This document shows, one piece after another, positions 15,321 through 23,613 of a stretch of DNA of 37,676 nucleotides (the stretch's first letter is position 1; every line of letters begins with the position of its first letter). The DNA is from an uncultured Bacteroidota bacterium. GTDB taxonomy: Bacteria > Bacteroidota > Bacteroidia > Chitinophagales > Chitinophagaceae. The notes beneath the pieces are model-generated. The model worked only from the letters and a program-made list of their open reading frames with translations, had not been told where the DNA came from and did no database searches. The translations under genes were made by a program, and so were the position numbers. The stretch covers positions 1 through 37,676 of the forward strand of contig CAIKZP010000043.1 in assembly GCA_903831935.1 (NCBI GenBank), written 5' to 3'.

Positions 15321-15926
15321 TTAGACCGTTTTTCCGGATTGTTTCACATCAATAATGGCATCAACAATATTTTGGTATGCGCCACACCTACAAATATTAC
15401 CTTCCATATAGTCTTTTATTTCTTGCCTAGAGTTGGCATGACCACCGCGTATGCAAGTAATGGCCGACATAATTTGGCCTGAAGTGCAATACCCACACTG
15501 CATAGAGTCGTGTTTAATAAAAGCTTCTTGCATTGGGTGCAATTGCTTTTCTGTAGCCAATCCTTCAATGGTGGTAACTTTTGCATCTTGATTATCTACA
15601 GCAAGTGACAAACAAGAATTCAATCTTTTTCCATCAACATGCACAATACAAGCACCACACTGACCCATATCGCAACCTTTTTTGGTGCCGGTTAAGCCAA
15701 TTTCTTCTCTTAATAAATCGAGTAGACTGCTACGAATATCTACTTGTAAATTGTAAGCTTTTCCATTAATGGTTAAACTCAATTTTTCTTTTGCAACCGT
15801 AACAGGCACTACTTTATCAATTGACATGGCCTTCACTAAAATAGAAGGCGTCAAATAAAGTGCAGCTATTGCGGAAGATTTTTTTAGAAAGCCTCTACGG
15901 CCTTCATCAACGGTACATGTACGCAT
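15321..15926 (-). CDS. Tat-exported [2Fe-2S] small subunit of molybdenum hydroxylase
   Basis: A 201-aa protein with a twin-arginine signal (EGRRGFLKKSSAIAA, Arg10-Arg11). A plant-type ferredoxin domain holds Cys85, Cys90, Cys93 and Cys105 (GCDMGQCGACIVHVDGK). A helical C-terminal domain holds the second cluster: Cys144/147 (MQCGYCTSG) and Cys179/181 (ICRCGAYQN). All eight ligands are present. It passes electrons from the molybdenum site of the large subunit encoded 19 bases downstream. It is the first gene of the four-gene operon and is divergent from the serine hydrolase across 103 bases. Confidence 0.92.
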   Translation of the reverse strand: MRTCTVDEGRRGFLKKSSAIAALYLTPSILVKAMSIDKVVPVTVAKEKLSLTINGKAYNLQVDIRSSLLDLLREEIGLTGTKKGCDMGQCGACIVHVDGKRLNSCLSLAVDNQDAKVTTIEGLATEKQLHPMQEAFIKHDSMQCGYCTSGQIMSAITCIRGGHANSRQEIKDYMEGNICRCGAYQNIVDAIIDVKQSGKTV

Positions 15927-16029
15927 AAAAATCCCTTTGATTAAAATTAAGGAATTAAATTTACTAAAACGCAGGTTGGCCTGTTACACTTTTTTAATTG
16001 GTTTCTTGTTGAACTTTTAATGACTTGTT

Positions 16030-17172
16030 ATGAAAAAATATTTATCAATTATTTTATTATGCAATATTCAACTGCTGTGTGCTCAGTCAGAAAAAATGGA
16101 AGCGCGCATTAATGCTATTATGACCCAAACAAAATCGGTGGGGCTTTCAGTGGCAGTGGTTAAAAAAAATAAAATTATATATACGCATTCATTTGGCTTG
16201 AAAGATATTGCCACCAATACGCCTTTAACAGATGATTGTTTGTTTAGAATAGCTTCCGTTTCAAAATCTTTTACCGCTACGGCAATTATGCAATTAGTAG
16301 AGGCAAAAAAATTATCGCTCGATGATGATATTAGTAACCTGATTGGTTTTAAAATACGAAATCCAAAATTTCCCGAAACAGTTATTACTATTCGCATGCT
16401 ATTAATGCATCGTTCTTCTATTAATGATAGCCAGGGATATTTTACATTAGACGCGATCAACCCAGCAAAAAATTTGGCGTTTGCAAAATGTTACAATGCC
16501 TATGAGCCTGCAAATGGATACTTGTATTGCAACTTAAATTTTAATCTTGCCGGTGCAATTGTAGAAAAAGTTTCTGGGGAGCGATTTGATTTGTATGTAA
16601 AAAAACATATTCTTGATCCACTAAAAATTGCAGGAGGCTATTGTGTAGACTCACTAAACAAATCTCTTTTTGCAACCATCTATGAATACAATAATGATTC
16701 TGCTAGGTTCGAAGCTTCTCCTGGCGCATATAATCCTCGCAGCGCAGAGATTGCTAATTATGAAATAGGATATAGCACACCTATTTTTTCACCTGCTGGC
16801 GGCATGAAAATTTCGGCTACTGATCTTGCAAAATATATGATCATGCATAGCCAACTCGGTAAATATAATGGCAAAAGAATTATTACTAAACAGAGTGCGC
16901 GTGAAATGCAACCAGCACCAACCGATAAAGAAGCCTATGCTCTAGCACTTTTATCTACCGAAAAATTAATTGCCAATAAAGTAATGAAAGGGCATACAGG
17001 ATCGGCATACGGATTATTTAGTGCGATGTTTTTTAATCCAAAAGAAAAATTTGGTATAGTAGTTATTTGTAATGGCACAGGACCCGGTTATACCAATGGT
17101 TTCAATACAGTTATTAAACAAACGGTGAATTGTTTGTATGAAGAATTGATAGAAGTAACAAGTTCAAAATAA
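16030..17172 (+). CDS. Periplasmic serine beta-lactamase-fold hydrolase (class C / PBP4-like)
   Basis: A 380-aa protein with a Sec signal (KKYLSIILLCNIQLLCAQ, residues 1-19). It has the three signature motifs: SVSK (Ser76-Lys79) as nucleophile and base, Y-C-N at 166-168, and H-T-G at 322-324 in place of K-T-G. This set is typical of the AmpC/esterase/D-aminopeptidase branch, so it may be an esterase or peptidase and need not destroy antibiotics. It is monocistronic by spacing. A 44-codon reading frame continues in the same frame after the TAA, which might be a severed C-terminal extension. Confidence 0.85.
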   Translation: MKKYLSIILLCNIQLLCAQSEKMEARINAIMTQTKSVGLSVAVVKKNKIIYTHSFGLKDIATNTPLTDDCLFRIASVSKSFTATAIMQLVEAKKLSLDDDISNLIGFKIRNPKFPETVITIRMLLMHRSSINDSQGYFTLDAINPAKNLAFAKCYNAYEPANGYLYCNLNFNLAGAIVEKVSGERFDLYVKKHILDPLKIAGGYCVDSLNKSLFATIYEYNNDSARFEASPGAYNPRSAEIANYEIGYSTPIFSPAGGMKISATDLAKYMIMHSQLGKYNGKRIITKQSAREMQPAPTDKEAYALALLSTEKLIANKVMKGHTGSAYGLFSAMFFNPKEKFGIVVICNGTGPGYTNGFNTVIKQTVNCLYEELIEVTSSK

Positions 17173-17178
17173 TTATTA

Positions 17179-17307
17179 GTGCAACAATACGGAAACTTTC
17201 ATGTAACAAATATTGGCAAAAATGAATCTTGGATTACATCGGGCGAAGTAATTCAAGCAAATTTTAAGGGAGATATGTTAATGGGAAGGGTTACTTGGAA
17301 AAAATAG
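17179..17307 (+). pseudogene. Orphan 42-codon ORF, possible severed C-terminal extension of the serine hydrolase
   Basis: Directly after the hydrolase TAA (17170-17172) the same frame stays open through a GTG at 17179 to TAG at 17305-17307. It encodes a normal-looking soluble end (GNFHVTNIGKNESW, then GRVTWKK). No independent start other than GTG is present. It could be a decayed extension, a remnant of a lost gene, or chance. The remaining bases to 17417 hold nothing convincing except a weak ATAGGT/ACCTAT dyad near 17327-17352. Confidence 0.35.
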
Positions 17308-17417
17308 TAATACGCATGTCATTTATAGGTCTATCAGTCGTTTTACCTATTTAAAGCATGATTTGTATCATTTATTTGGCTTAACTATTCAAGTAACTTC
17401 GGTAAAAAGAATCTGAG

Positions 17418-18869
17418 ATGTTTATTTCGGAGAATAGTTATTGGCAAACAAAACAACTGCGTATTTTTTTCTTTTTGTTATTACAACTAACATTAGGCTG
17501 TACTATTACGCTTTATGCATTTCAAATGCCACTTCGTAATAAACCAATAACAGTAGGAATCGCTCAATTAATTACTATAGATACGGGAGTAAAAAAAACG
17601 CCAACTTTTTTAAAAAAAAATTTTAAAGCAGCAACAACACAATTATTGCTTGGAGAAATTGTACCCTGGACTTTTGATAAATATGTTGCAAAAATGCAAT
17701 ACGCAAGTATTTCAATGGAATCAACAAATTATAATTTAAATCCAAATAGTTGGACCTGGGATGATGACGATTTTGGTACCAATCAATTTGGACATCCATA
17801 TCATGGAAGTGCTTTCTACAGTGCTTTTCGAGTTAACGGATATAGTTTTTGGCAATCAGCCCCGGCGGCTTTTGCGGGCAGCTATATTTGGGAAACCTTT
17901 GCCGAAAATCAAGCCCCTTCAATAAATGATTTTATCAATACAGGGTTTGGCGGCGTTATATTAGGAGAGATGAGTTTTAGGTTGTCTAAAATGATTGTAA
18001 ACAACCATACGCGTGGATTTAAAAGACAAGCAAGTGAGGTGTTGGCTTTTCTAATGAATCCTATGAATGGTTTTAAAAGAATAGTAGATCATAAATGGGG
18101 CAAGGTTGGCAATAATTCTGCGCAGTTTGATTCATCAAAAATATATTCAGAATTTGATATTGGTTTAAGGCAGTTCAATGCCAATAAAACAGGAACTGCC
18201 ATGGTTTATTATGGTCATGTTAAATTATTATACGGCAATCCTTTCGAAAATTATCGAAAACCATTTAGCAATATTTCTATTAATATGGAATTGAGTAATG
18301 ATGATAGTTCTAAATTAAATACACTTAATGTATATGGCACTTTAACAGGTTGGTTTATTGGTAAGTCTACAAAAAATACGCACTTATTAATTCTATCAAC
18401 CAATTATGATTTTTTACAAAATCAAGCATTTTTATATAGCGCAGAAAGTATTAAACTCAACTTGTTTTCTAATATTCAGGCAGCAAAAAAAATAAAAATG
18501 AATTCCATTGTTGGATTGGGTGCAATAATTCTAGCAGCTGTTCCAGATGCTTATGGATACCAAAATAGAAATTATGCATTTGGATGTGGATTAGCCGCAA
18601 ACGCTAGTTTTGGCTTGCAATTATTTAATAAGTTTTCGGTAAATACAAATTATAAAGGCAGTCTCATTAAAACACTTAACGGAAATCCAGCGCATTATTT
18701 TTTACATATCATTACCGCAGAGGCGCAGTATAAATTATTAAATCATATTGGTATTTGTTTTGAACCAGGGTATTTTAAACTCTATGGTTATTATAAGTAT
18801 TTGCCAGATGTAAACGAAACCTATCCGTATTTTAGGTTTTCGGTAAGGTATGCTGCTCAAGGAAAATAA
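17418..18869 (+). CDS. DUF3943 family exported protein, probable outer-membrane beta-barrel
   Basis: A 483-aa protein with an N-terminal hydrophobic export signal (FFFLLLQLTLGCTITLYA). The central region has the hallmark DUF3943 text: FGTNQFGHPYHGSAFYSA, RVNGYSFWQSAPAAFAGS, PSINDFINTGFGG and ILGEMSFRLS. The second half alternates polar and aromatic residues and ends in FRFSVRYAAQGK, consistent with membrane strands. Its function is undescribed; relatives are predicted envelope proteins. It stands alone between the serine hydrolase and the VOC gene, with an intergenic stretch of 245 bases before it. Confidence 0.75.
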   Translation: MFISENSYWQTKQLRIFFFLLLQLTLGCTITLYAFQMPLRNKPITVGIAQLITIDTGVKKTPTFLKKNFKAATTQLLLGEIVPWTFDKYVAKMQYASISMESTNYNLNPNSWTWDDDDFGTNQFGHPYHGSAFYSAFRVNGYSFWQSAPAAFAGSYIWETFAENQAPSINDFINTGFGGVILGEMSFRLSKMIVNNHTRGFKRQASEVLAFLMNPMNGFKRIVDHKWGKVGNNSAQFDSSKIYSEFDIGLRQFNANKTGTAMVYYGHVKLLYGNPFENYRKPFSNISINMELSNDDSSKLNTLNVYGTLTGWFIGKSTKNTHLLILSTNYDFLQNQAFLYSAESIKLNLFSNIQAAKKIKMNSIVGLGAIILAAVPDAYGYQNRNYAFGCGLAANASFGLQLFNKFSVNTNYKGSLIKTLNGNPAHYFLHIITAEAQYKLLNHIGICFEPGYFKLYGYYKYLPDVNETYPYFRFSVRYAAQGK

Positions 18870-18947
18870 GATATCTACATAAACTATCAGTTTTAAATAG
18901 ATTTATATGCTTATTTTTATCGCCTTAAAAAACAGAATACTACTAAT

Positions 18948-19787
18948 ATGACACATGCAATAAGTAACTGTATTTGGTTCGACGGAAAAGCAAAAGAAGC
19001 AGCTAATTTTTATAAAGAAGTTTTTGGATCTTTTGAAATGATTTCTGAAAATCCTTTTGTTGTAAATTATTCTTTGTTTGGTAGAAGATTTATGCATTTA
19101 AATGGAGGGCCTGGTTATCCTATTAATCCTTCTATTTCATTTTATATTAGCGCTGAAACAGAAGCAGAAATAGATACACTTTGGGCTAAGTTAACCACAG
19201 GGGGCAAAGTGATGATGCCATTAAACACCTATCCATGGAGTAAAAAATATGGATGGTGTGCCGATCAATTTGGCGTTAATTGGCAACTAATGTTAGGCCA
19301 TGAAAGCACTTGTAAGGTAATGCCACATATGTTGTTTTGTGGAACAAATAATGGACGAGCTGCAGAAGCAATATCTTTTTACACAGGTATTTTTAAAGAG
19401 TCTGAAATTAAAACTATTAGTAAATACGAAAAAGGAGAAGCAGACACAGAAGGGAATATTAAGTATTCGCAATTTGAACTAACTAAATTTCCATTTGGTG
19501 CAATGGATAGCTCTGGCGCGCACCAATTTAGTTTTAATGAGGGTGTTTCTTTTATTGTTATGGTTGATACACAAGAAGAAATTGATTATTACTGGAACAA
19601 CTTAATAGTAGATGGATCTCCTGCAAGATGTGGTTGGTTAAAAGATAAATTTGGTGTGAGTTGGCAAATTGTTCCTTCCATATTAGGAAAGTATATGACC
19701 AATCCAGAAACCGCTCCTAAAGCAACTTATGCATTTTTGCAAATGTCTAAATTTATTATTGCAGATTTGGTGAAGGCGGTGGAATAA
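18948..19787 (+). CDS. Tandem-domain PhnB-like VOC protein
   Basis: A 279-aa cytoplasmic protein made of two glyoxalase/VOC (PF06983, 3-demethylubiquinone-9 methyltransferase-like) domains. Domain 1, about 1-125: IWFDGKAKEAANFYKEVF to KYGWCADQFGVNWQLM. Domain 2, about 130-265: LFCGTNNGRAAEAISFYTGIF to CGWLKDKFGVSWQIVPS. The internal duplication is obvious from the repeated FGV-W-Q ending of each domain. The family is named after PhnB but is not itself a phosphonate enzyme, and its activity is unknown. A single-domain relative is encoded at 35617-36048. Confidence 0.85.
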   Translation: MTHAISNCIWFDGKAKEAANFYKEVFGSFEMISENPFVVNYSLFGRRFMHLNGGPGYPINPSISFYISAETEAEIDTLWAKLTTGGKVMMPLNTYPWSKKYGWCADQFGVNWQLMLGHESTCKVMPHMLFCGTNNGRAAEAISFYTGIFKESEIKTISKYEKGEADTEGNIKYSQFELTKFPFGAMDSSGAHQFSFNEGVSFIVMVDTQEEIDYYWNNLIVDGSPARCGWLKDKFGVSWQIVPSILGKYMTNPETAPKATYAFLQMSKFIIADLVKAVE

Positions 19788-19825
19788 ATAAGGTTACTGC
19801 AATTATGTAAATTGTTTTATTAATA

Positions 19826-21115
19826 TTATTGCACAGTATTTATTTTTTTCTTCAACGCTAAAAAACCATTTCGAAATAAGTTTCCCTCTTTATCTCTAGG
19901 AGCAATTAATAAACTCAAATCTAGATTTATAAAATCTGTAGGCGTTAAATTTTCAGCGGTTGAATTGTTTATAAACTTAGACTCATTTAAATTTAAGTGC
20001 GTATAATCATTTCCATTTACTTTAGGGGAATAACTCAAGTTTTGTTCAAGTAAATGTTCATAGCCAGGAACGTCAATTAAAGTACTGCTTTCTGTTCCAG
20101 ATTTTCTATTTGTCATATTAAAATTCACACCATTTTTATAAGCCGTATTGCCAATCCAATCATTGCCTCCTAAGTGATGGTTTGCATAAAATCCATTTGC
20201 TTTATTCATTACGGAAATACAATTTATTGTTTTATTCCTAGGAATTGGATTCGGCAAATTTCTTACAGGACCTGCACCGTAGCCACCTACTTTAAATCCA
20301 TTTCCATCTCCTCTACTAATAAATCCTTCTGCATATCCATTATAAAAAGCCCAACAATTTTCAAAAACAGTAGCTTCTTGTGCGTTAATACAATCAAATC
20401 CATCGTCACTATTAAACCAAGCCCTACAGCCCCTAAAAATATTATTGACACTACCTTTTTGTGGATGATTTCCAAAGCCATCAACATTGCCTCCATTTCT
20501 TCCGCCACCAGCTTTTGATGTAGTATCATTGTTTTTATACGCGTCACAATTAAGGATTAAATTATTGGAGCCTTTCGTTAAAAAGAAACCAATTCCTTGG
20601 CCATCATGCATGCTTAATTGTTCAAAAATATTATTAGAACCACCATCATTTGAAAAACAAATAGACTGTGTATTTACACTGGTAATAGTCACTTGAACGC
20701 CTACAACTTGAAGGCCTTTAAAGTGTAACCATGAGCCAAGTATTTCAAATGCATGTACACGAAAATTAGGAACCTTAATTTGACTAAAGTCAAAAACAGG
20801 TGTTTCATTTAGGTACGCTAAATAATGAATATACTTATTAGGTGTACCACTCTTATTCATTAAATTAACGTATATTTTAATGCCATCATAAGCAGCAATT
20901 TGTGTTTCATTCATAATATAATTGCCGCCCCTAATAAATATTGTATCGCCTGGAATTACTATCGATTGCGCTTTTTGAATTGTTAAAAAAGGGCTTGTAA
21001 TTGTACCCGCGAATTGATCTTGACCAACTGGGCTTATATAATAAGTGGAGGCATTGCTTTTAATATTCAATGTCAAGAAAAAGAGCGGTATTAAAAATGA
21101 AAATTGGCGAAGCAT
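19826..21115 (-). CDS. Secreted PL9-family pectate lyase
   Basis: A 429-aa exported right-handed parallel beta-helix enzyme; signal peptide about 1-22 (LIPLFFLTLNIKSNAS). The active-site features of the PL9 prototype PelL are conserved: NVDGFG (Asp212), NSDDGFD (Asp237, Asp238, Asp241, calcium ligands) and GDGNGFKVGGYG with Lys275 as the catalytic base. PelL uses three Asp in the same pattern and Lys273, so positions agree within a few residues. It cleaves alpha-1,4-polygalacturonate by beta-elimination. The gene is monocistronic and divergent from the SDR gene. A perfect AAACCGGTTT palindrome lies 5 bases upstream of its start codon. Confidence 0.85.
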   Translation of the reverse strand: MLRQFSFLIPLFFLTLNIKSNASTYYISPVGQDQFAGTITSPFLTIQKAQSIVIPGDTIFIRGGNYIMNETQIAAYDGIKIYVNLMNKSGTPNKYIHYLAYLNETPVFDFSQIKVPNFRVHAFEILGSWLHFKGLQVVGVQVTITSVNTQSICFSNDGGSNNIFEQLSMHDGQGIGFFLTKGSNNLILNCDAYKNNDTTSKAGGGRNGGNVDGFGNHPQKGSVNNIFRGCRAWFNSDDGFDCINAQEATVFENCWAFYNGYAEGFISRGDGNGFKVGGYGAGPVRNLPNPIPRNKTINCISVMNKANGFYANHHLGGNDWIGNTAYKNGVNFNMTNRKSGTESSTLIDVPGYEHLLEQNLSYSPKVNGNDYTHLNLNESKFINNSTAENLTPTDFINLDLSLLIAPRDKEGNLFRNGFLALKKKINTVQ

Positions 21116-21120
21116 TTATA

Positions 21121-21130
21121 AAACCGGTTT
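21121..21130. promoter_or_regulatory. AAACCGGTTT palindrome upstream of the pectate lyase
   Basis: A perfect 10-bp palindrome with a central CG-containing core lies 5 bases before the minus-strand pectate lyase ATG. LacI-family operators often have this shape. A roadblock so close to the start codon is unusual, and a same-sequence match inside the anti-sigma gene near 32826 shows that it can arise by chance. Confidence 0.3.
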
Positions 21131-21273
21131 AATTAACAATATGATTATTGGATAAATTGAAAAACATCTTTCAATTAAATCTATTAAGAAACTTCTAATG
21201 TAATATTTAAAATTTAGGATGTTTGTATTTTTTCGGCGATGTTCAATAACTTACAGATGAAAAACATTTTTCT

Positions 21274-22116
21274 ATGAAGTATCAATCTAATGAAGTTTTA
21301 GTTGTTATAGGCGCTGGCTCTATAGGTTTGGCAATTGCACGTCGTGTTGGTACTGGAAAGCAAATACTTCTAGCCGATATTAGTCAAGAGAATTGTAATG
21401 CTGCTGCAAAACAGCTTAGCGAAGCGGGTTTTGAAGTAAATACAACAATTGTTAATGTTTCGTTGCGAACATCGGTTCAGGCATTAATTAAAACGGCAAC
21501 AGCTTTAGGCGATATTACAGGTTTAATACATGCAGCTGGAGTTTCTCCTTCACAAGCATCTCCATCAACCATACTTCAAGTAGACTTATATGGAACAGCA
21601 CTAGTTTTAGAGGAGTTTGGCAATATAATAGCGCAAGGAGGTTCTGGTGTTGTAATTGCTTCTCAATCAGGGCATCGATTAGCTGCATTAACACCCGAAG
21701 AAGACAAAGCGCTTGCCACCATTCCAACTGAAGAACTCTTATTATTACCCATACTTCAACTAGCCAATGTGCGCGACTCTTTACATGCCTATCAATTATC
21801 AAAAAGAGCCAATTCTTTAAGGGTTAAGGCCGAAGCGGTTAGATGGGGTAAACGCCGAGCACGTATTAATGCCATTAGCCCTGGCATAATTATAACGCCA
21901 CTTGCAAAAGATGAATTGGCGGGGCCTCGAGGAAATATGTATCGTAGAATGATTGAATTGTCTGCGGTAGGCAGGGCAGGCACCCCCGACGAAGTAGGAG
22001 CTATAGGCGCATTATTAATGGGCCGCGATGGCGCCTTTATGACAGGAGCGGATATTTTAATGGACGGAGGTGTCACTGCAGCTTTTTGGTATGGTGAACT
22101 AGCTCCAGAAAATTAA
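21274..22116 (+). CDS. Short-chain dehydrogenase/reductase (SDR)
   Basis: A 280-aa cytoplasmic oxidoreductase. VVIGAGSIGLAIARRV is the NAD(P)-binding G-x-G-x-x-G loop. VIHAAG-type text appears as LIHAAGVSPSQ, the catalytic Ser lies in VIASQSGHR, and AYQLSKRAN supplies the Y-x3-K pair. ISPGIIITPL and DILMDGGVTA are the usual C-terminal SDR features. Between Ser and Tyr there is a longer insert (about 35 residues, rich in Leu) than in typical 250-aa SDRs. It does not look like KduD, so a place in pectin breakdown cannot be claimed. It is divergent from the pectate lyase and 73 bases upstream of the PAS protein. Confidence 0.85.
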   Translation: MKYQSNEVLVVIGAGSIGLAIARRVGTGKQILLADISQENCNAAAKQLSEAGFEVNTTIVNVSLRTSVQALIKTATALGDITGLIHAAGVSPSQASPSTILQVDLYGTALVLEEFGNIIAQGGSGVVIASQSGHRLAALTPEEDKALATIPTEELLLLPILQLANVRDSLHAYQLSKRANSLRVKAEAVRWGKRRARINAISPGIIITPLAKDELAGPRGNMYRRMIELSAVGRAGTPDEVGAIGALLMGRDGAFMTGADILMDGGVTAAFWYGELAPEN

Positions 22117-22189
22117 TATTGTTTATATTGCGCTTGGTTGTTATTTAATTGAATAATAAATGAATAGATAACCCCCTAAATAATTCGAA

Positions 22190-23581
22190 ATGCTTTTCAT
22201 ACTATTAAACTTAGTTGCTTTTATAGGTGTAGTAATAGCCTCTTCAATTATTTTATTTAAAAAGACAATTCGTTTCCCTTTTAAGATTTTGGCTGCTTGG
22301 ATGGTAACTAGTTTAATATTCTTGCCCTATCCAATTTTAATTCAGTATAATCAGTTTGAAAATTTCCCAAATTATATAAGGGTTCCTGCTCCATTCATGT
22401 ATCTAATTGGTCCATTTTTGTATTTCTTTACGCGCACAATTTATAATGACGAAAAAAAATTCCGCTCAACCGATTGGTTACATTTTTTACCAGCCATTTT
22501 ACATTTATTAGAACTAATGCCTTTTTATTTAGGTCCAATAGCCGATAAAATAGAATTAATTAAACAAGTACAAGGGAATAATTTATCGGTAATTACCAAT
22601 AGCCCCGAAGGATTTTTTAATGCAAAATATCATACAGTTTTTAAGTTATTAAGTATTTTAATTTACACTATAATTTCAATAGGTTTATTTTATAAAAACT
22701 ATCAACTGAATAGAAGTTATAAAAATAAATTTAATGTTTCCATCAATATTTTTGTAATCACACTAATTGTTACTAGGATAGCACAATTGATATTAACAAT
22801 AGTATCAACCAAATCTCAAGATCCTGAAGTTGCACAAATTTTAATCAATTTGCCTTTTCCCATTAGTTTAATATTGATGGTTATTTTGCTATTAATAAAT
22901 ACTATTAATCTTTCTGGAATTAGTGATCGTCAGTTTGATTTGATATTTCCAAATTATAAAGAACTAAATATTGAGGAAAAGCAAATCAAGTTGCAGGCAA
23001 TGGACAATTCTTCTTCAAATATCACTTTCTTTATTTCAAAAAATTATGAAATAATACATTTTAATAAAGCGGCAGAAGAGTTTATATTCTTAACAAGTAA
23101 TAAAATAATATCACAGGGAGATAGCATTAAAAAAATATTTAAACAATCAGACTATACATTTTTAATAGACGGCGTTGAGCAAGTTATTAATGATGAAAAA
23201 ACAAGTTATGTTGAGCTTGAATTAGAAACATCAAAGAATGGCAATAAGGAATGGTTTTCTACTTATTTTACTCCTGTGTATAATGATCATTCAGAATTAT
23301 TAGGTGTTACAAGTTCAACAAGAAATATACATATTAGAAAAGAAAGCGAAAGAAAAAATCAAGAATATATTGCTAAATTAGAAACAATTGCATTCCGTGA
23401 TTCTCATTTACTAAGGGCGCCTCTTGTGAATATAATTGGGTTGGCAGATCAACTTGCTAAAACAGAAACATCATCAGCCGACAAAATAAACACAGCTGAG
23501 TTTATAAAATTAATTCAATCTGAGGCGCGAAAATTAGATAAAATCATTAAAGAGAATGTAAAATTGGCTAGTGATAAATAG
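22190..23581 (+). CDS. 7TM-PAS protein ending after a HisKA-like dimerisation domain (no ATPase domain)
   Basis: A 463-aa membrane protein. Residues 1-245 contain about seven hydrophobic helices, including the N-terminal LLNLVAFIGVVIASSIILF and the later PISLILMVILLLINTI. A cytoplasmic PAS domain follows at about 265-385 (FISKNYEIIHFNKAAEEF to VTSSTRNIHIRKESERK). The last 60 residues are a HisKA-type helix pair with the H-box DSHLLRAPLVNIIGLADQL (His406). The protein stops at LASDK, before any N, G1 or G2 box, so it cannot bind ATP. His406 is followed by Leu, where kinases usually have Glu or Asp. It could accept phosphate from another kinase or act as a sensor scaffold. The large glycosidase starts 33 bases later. 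Confidence 0.75.
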   Translation: MLFILLNLVAFIGVVIASSIILFKKTIRFPFKILAAWMVTSLIFLPYPILIQYNQFENFPNYIRVPAPFMYLIGPFLYFFTRTIYNDEKKFRSTDWLHFLPAILHLLELMPFYLGPIADKIELIKQVQGNNLSVITNSPEGFFNAKYHTVFKLLSILIYTIISIGLFYKNYQLNRSYKNKFNVSINIFVITLIVTRIAQLILTIVSTKSQDPEVAQILINLPFPISLILMVILLLINTINLSGISDRQFDLIFPNYKELNIEEKQIKLQAMDNSSSNITFFISKNYEIIHFNKAAEEFIFLTSNKIISQGDSIKKIFKQSDYTFLIDGVEQVINDEKTSYVELELETSKNGNKEWFSTYFTPVYNDHSELLGVTSSTRNIHIRKESERKNQEYIAKLETIAFRDSHLLRAPLVNIIGLADQLAKTETSSADKINTAEFIKLIQSEARKLDKIIKENVKLASDK

Positions 23582-23613
23582 GCAATTGTTCATTATTATC
23601 AAATTGCTTGATT

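Noticed and set aside
12191..15926. Operon as arsenite oxidase (Rieske + Mo subunit + arsC)
   Set aside because: The large subunit is of the xanthine/aldehyde oxidase family, not the DMSO-reductase fold of AioA, and a separate plant-type 2Fe-2S subunit is present.
16030..17172. Serine hydrolase as an antibiotic-resistance beta-lactamase
   Set aside because: The S-x-x-K, Y-x-N and H-T-G set is shared with many esterases and peptidases; nothing in the context indicates resistance.
18948..19787. PhnB name as evidence of phosphonate use, linking it to the PHO-like cassette
   Set aside because: PhnB-like VOC proteins have no proven phosphonate role and no C-P lyase genes are present.
19795..19839. 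TACTGCAAT...ATTG-CA-CAGTA hairpin as terminator between the VOC and pectate lyase genes
   Set aside because: The stem is bulged and the loop is about 24 bases; it is too weak to annotate although a T run follows.
21274..22116. SDR as KduD of the pectin pathway
   Set aside because: The region between the catalytic Ser and Tyr has a long insert and the sequence lacks KduD-like text; proximity to the pectate lyase alone is not enough.
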